The notes under the pieces were generated by a model. The model did not search any database, was not told the origin of the DNA, and saw only the letters and a list, made by a program, of their open reading frames with translations. Source: Dendrophyllia cribrosa (taxonomy: Eukaryota; Cnidaria; Anthozoa; Scleractinia; Dendrophylliidae). Taken from it: 64,000 nt of DNA. Positions 61,644 through 64,000 of this stretch are shown piece after piece. The stretch lies in the NCBI GenBank assembly GCA_024195265.1, contig JAJLRJ010000004.1:40145960-40209959 (forward strand), written 5' to 3'. Position 1 is the first letter of the stretch. Every line of letters starts with the position of its first letter. The translations under genes and the position numbers were made by a program.

Positions 61644-61695
61644 AGGTGGGAGCGAGGAAGGGGTTGACTTCTTTGCAGGCATTTTGAATAGAATA
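61549..61695 (-). CDS. Exon-like block with poly-C tract (module B)
   Basis: The donor GTGAGTTGAAAG follows CCAGAGTCAAAGA. The body encodes KEGQSHQNPDKERADCAKPE before SK in phase 1. Upstream lies a run of 27 G on the plus strand (61,617-61,643), read as poly-Pro. The upstream part resembles the other modules (ATGCCTGCAAAGAAGTC) in a different frame, so the poly-C length decides whether the frame is kept, and homopolymer length errors are likely. The acceptor is uncertain; TTACAAG before 61,695 gives a length of 147 bp, a multiple of three. Confidence 0.45.
61617..61643 (+). repeat. Poly-G run (27 G)
   Basis: An uninterrupted homopolymer that lies inside an exon-like block. It could form G-quadruplex structure, and its length in the assembly should not be trusted. 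Confidence 0.95.
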
Positions 61696-61883
61696 CTTGT
61701 AAGTACAAGTACATACAAGTCGTCCCTCATCCGAAATAGGCATACAGAGCTAACAATGGAGCCAACTAATAGATGTACTGGCTGTTTCTGTATAAGCTGT
61801 TGTCAGTACAAGATAATTATTTGCAATTACCACTGTAAACTAGATAGATAGATAGATAGATAGACATACATTTATGTTTATTT

Positions 61884-61934
<51 letters not shown>

Positions 61935-62261
61935 TTCTATTAAAAAACTCAAATTGCAGCCTCTAAGGCTGAATTGCATGAATTAAAAACTGTACAAGAT
62001 ATAAAATATAACTAACTAATAAAAAAATACAATATTTACAAATTTTAAAAAATTTTGTATGTTGCTGTATGTTGTTGCTCACGTTTTTGTTACCTGGGAT
62101 GGGAAGCCCTATAAGAACAGGGGACATTGTTCTTCTTGACTTTTTTTTATAACGCTGCAGGCTTGTTAACAAATGTCTTTCCTTTGTTTGTTGTGGCAGG
62201 ACCAGGCATAGATTGAATGTTGGAGGTTAAGAACCTGAAATGTTCTTTCCTTTATACTTAC
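61696..62261 (-). other. Putative intron with microsatellite
   Basis: 566 bp that include the TAGA microsatellite. A weak exon candidate lies around 62,090-62,160 (acceptor CGCTGCAG-like, donor CCAG/GTAACA), but it does not keep the phase 1-1 pattern and is not called. Confidence 0.4.
61841..61934 (+). repeat. (TAGA)n microsatellite
   Basis: Two perfect TAGA tracts, 61,841-61,864 and 61,884-61,934, separated by about 19 bp of ACATACATTTATG-type sequence. Confidence 0.97.
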
Positions 62262-62321
62262 CATGAGTCGAAGCACTGTCATCATTACAGTCATCACTCT
62301 CCATATCTGAGAGATATGAGC
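62262..62321 (-). CDS. Small phase 1-1 exon, acidic
   Basis: 60 bp between acceptor CATATGTTGTAG and donor GTAAGTATAAAGG. In the common phase it encodes SYLSDMESDDCNDDSASTH, an acidic serine-rich stretch quite unlike the basic modules. Both borders are strong, the length is a multiple of three and the phase is again 1-1, so it could be skipped or included without changing the frame. No domain is recognised. Confidence 0.6.
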
Positions 62322-62592
62322 CTACAACATATGAAAAAGTTATATCAAACTAAATTTATTGATGACCCTTGCTTGCTGTAAATTTAACGGATTGAATGTT
62401 ATTGAAAGACAAGGCCCTGCCAAAGAAAAATTATCAAATTTAACAAAACATCAAAGTCACATTTCACAACACAAAAAATTAACAATTAAATGTTTTTTAA
62501 GTATTTTGCCCATATAATCGACAAGTTGTCATTAGCATGAAAATGACTTTAAATCAGAAGACGAAAAGATAGACGTTAGTGATTCTTTAAAC
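62322..62592 (-). other. Putative intronic sequence
   Basis: 271 bp, AT-rich; nothing recognised. Confidence 0.4.
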
Positions 62593-62760
62593 TACCGTAT
62601 TTATTCGATTAAACGCTGGGTCACCAATCTGGAGTCTTAAATAAAACAATGAAGTATTTATAAGACAAAATAAGCTACAGATATAACGGAACAATTTATG
62701 TCTGAAAAAATCATTGAAGAAAAACCATTTCCGGGGGTGTTTAATTGAGTAAATACAGTA
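62593..62760. mobile_element. 168-bp MITE-like element
   Basis: Imperfect terminal inverted repeats: TACCGTATTTATTCGATTAA at the left and, reverse-complemented, TACTGTATTTACTCAATTAA at the right. The interior is AT-rich and non-coding. It sits in a putative intron of the minus-strand gene. Confidence 0.7.
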
Positions 62761-63016
62761 TTTGTATTTTTTACTTTGCATGAAAACTATTCAATTTATT
62801 TCTACATTTAAAGGCACTGAAACTGAAACCGTTTTATTTACTGAGACTAAAAAGTGGGCTTTCAACTGAAGATTCCACCTCTCACAGACATTCAAAATTT
62901 CAAGTCAAGATGTTATGCATACAAGTCGATTCGCATACACAGGATACTAGCTAAACGACTTGTATGCGAATCAACTTATATGTGAAACGACTGACATCCG
63001 ATGTCATAATACGTAC
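62761..63016 (-). other. Putative intronic sequence
   Basis: 256 bp. Contains a short imperfect hairpin (AAGTCGATTCGCATACA near 62,922 against TGTATGCGAATCAACTT near 62,962). Nothing else. Confidence 0.4.
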
Positions 63017-63118
63017 TCTTTGACTTTGGCATTGCACAATCACCATTCTCCTTAGCTGTTTTTTTACGAGTTTTGCATTTATTTTTAGGGGCTGAATTCT
63101 TTGCAGGCACTTTGAGTG
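63017..63118 (-). CDS. Small phase 1-1 exon, Lys-rich (module C)
   Basis: 102 bp, exactly the length of module E, between acceptor CCTATACAG and donor GTACGTATTATG. It encodes LKVPAKNSAPKNKCKTRKK, then TAKENGDCAMPKSK. The start V-P-A-K, the middle DC-A and the end P-K-S-K match other modules. The donor has GTACGT rather than GTAAGT, which is acceptable for a functional site. Confidence 0.6.
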
Positions 63119-63390
63119 CTGTATAGGTAAAAACAAATCAATGTCAGAGTTAAATTATGCAAACGTATTTAAAGAACTCAAGTCATGAATAATTAGCATA
63201 CTAACAATAACAAAATAGTTCATATTTACACAAAAACTGGGACATGGACAGAGTCAGTTTGAATAGTCAGGTCTTAGAGATGCATTTCATTTACAGTCGT
63301 CAATGGTAACTATGAAACACAAAATTAATATCAAGACAATAAAACATTAAACCAAAACTTCTTTCTTTCATAAACATTTTCTATACTTAC
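63119..63390 (-). other. Putative intronic sequence
   Basis: 272 bp. No feature is recognised apart from the splice-site flanks. Confidence 0.4.
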
Positions 63391-63468
63391 TCTTTGACTT
63401 TGGCATTCCCCGGTCAGCATTTTCACGTTTCTTTGGGAGGGTTGACTTCTTTCCTGGTACTTTAATTG
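63391..63468 (-). CDS. Small phase 1-1 exon, Lys-rich (module D)
   Basis: 78 bp between acceptor ACTTGTCTAG and donor GTAAGTATAG. It encodes 26 residues, IKVPGKKSTLPKKRENADRG then MPKSK. It is a shorter version of modules C and E, with the same start (VPGKK) and end (PKSK) and the same intron phases. Sequence just outside the exon is also similar to module E (TTTTCTATACTTAC at the donor side), so the duplicated unit includes intron sequence. Confidence 0.6.
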
Positions 63469-63518
63469 CTAGACAAGTAAAAAAAGTCAAAGTCTGAGAA
63501 TGTCGGCTATCAACTCAC

Positions 63519-63605
63519 TCTTTGACTCTGGCTTTGCCTGGGTTTTAATTTGGTGACTTTTTGCCTTTTTTGGAGGGGGGATGGGGGCAGGTTTGACTTC
63601 CTTGC
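63519..63605 (-). CDS. Exon-like block (module A)
   Basis: The donor GTGAGTTGATAG follows CCAGAGTCAAAGA, as in module B. In phase 1 it ends PPPKKAKSHQIKTQAKPESK, clearly homologous to module B (HQNPDKERADCAKPESK). The 5' border is uncertain because no strong acceptor precedes ATGCCTGCAAGGAAGTC; an AG inside that string is possible. It may be a decayed copy. Confidence 0.42.
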
Positions 63606-64000
63606 AGGCATTTTAAATAGAATACAATGTCATTTCCAACTAAATTTGCACGGAAATTGAAGGGCCGAGAGCATGTCCAGCCTATATGACTTTTTAGGCC
63701 TTTTTTTATTTTTTCTCGCTCAGAATAGCTCAGAATAGCCTCATTTTATCGTACAACGAATAATATCACAAGCCCTTGTCGAATTTGCACTAACCCTAAG
63801 GAATTTGACCAATTTCACCTGAAAAAAGCAGAGTTCTGGCCCTCCAGTGCTTTGACGGTACATTCAGAGCGCAATTTCGAAGCCATTTGAAAGCAGTTTG
63901 GCCGTGAGAATGTGCGACTGCAATACTTCTGACCAGTGCCAACAACTAAACGAAAATACCGTTATTTACGCACGCCTGGCTCGCTTATCTATCGTGAGCT
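63606..64000. other. Unique sequence to the window edge
   Basis: 395 bp, presumably intronic for the minus-strand gene. Nothing is recognised on either strand. Confidence 0.4.

Noticed and set aside
62090..62160. Possible exon with acceptor CTGCAG and donor CCAG/GTAACA on the minus strand.
   Set aside because: It is open only in a phase that does not fit the phase 1-1 series, and the 3' splice context is weak. It might be an alternative exon but is not supported.
62922..62980. Short imperfect hairpin (AAGTCGATTCGCATACA region).
   Set aside because: About 16 paired bases with one mismatch and a long loop. Too little to call an element or RNA gene.

Overview
This is a eukaryotic (metazoan) genomic window, not a prokaryotic one. 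It holds no operons or ribosome-binding sites. It does hold intron-containing coding exons with GT/AG borders, three families of autonomous retrotransposons (a tyrosine-recombinase element, a Penelope-like element and an L1/Tx1-type LINE), several foldback MITEs and a very large tandem repeat. An invertebrate, probably a cnidarian such as a stony coral, fits this mix best. That is inference from the element repertoire; no gene in the window fixes the species.

Layout. (1) Positions 1 to about 52,152 are a giant minisatellite of a 10-bp unit (ACACCTTCAT, TTACCTTCAT, GCACCTTCAT and relatives), still running at the left edge. Left of a 500-N assembly gap (21,443-21,942) the CTTCA-containing strand is the minus strand; right of it, the plus strand. 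A 0.6-kb island at 2,341-2,941 is flipped against its surroundings. Six blocks of a hexamer satellite (ACAGAT)n, each about 420-450 bp with the same internal landmarks and flanks, sit at 5.65, 17.5, 27.3, 30.2, 33.0 and 42.7 kb and follow the orientation of the array around them. Longer duplications (about 440 bp, 1.73 kb, 2.95 kb and 3.4-3.8 kb) give the array higher-order structure. The array has no credible genes: its very long open frames follow from a unit with no stop codon on one strand.

(2) 33,488-40,457 is a Ngaro-like tyrosine-recombinase retrotransposon on the minus strand, inserted in the array. It has gag, an intact reverse transcriptase-RNase H frame, a tyrosine recombinase with a one-base frameshift, and full split direct repeats (A1 ... 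B1-A2-B2). A Penelope-like element (38,118-40,366) interrupts A1, with a 13-bp target duplication. It is a 5'-truncated RT/GIY-YIG copy joined to an inverted 696-bp copy of its own 3' end, and each arm carries a hammerhead-ribozyme-like fold. A paralogous empty site for the Ngaro insertion lies at about 43,165-43,230.

(3) 52,153-57,383 holds two copies of a 433-bp unit rich in TGTGGGGACT-like motifs. The second is split by a 5'-truncated L1/Tx1-type LINE (52,954-57,012, minus strand) with a 21-bp target duplication. That LINE is itself broken by a 76-bp MITE and an in-frame stop.

(4) 57,384-64,000 is non-array DNA with at least five foldback or MITE-like inverted repeats, a tetranucleotide microsatellite and a poly-G run. 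It also contains the 3' part of a multi-exon gene on the minus strand. The gene's last exon encodes a conserved-looking W..PGK..C..C domain, preceded by a series of small phase 1-1 exons for Lys/Pro/Ser-rich segments that look like repeated exon duplications.

Order of events that can be read: array, then Ngaro, then Penelope in the left part; 433-bp unit duplication, then LINE, then 76-bp MITE in the right part.
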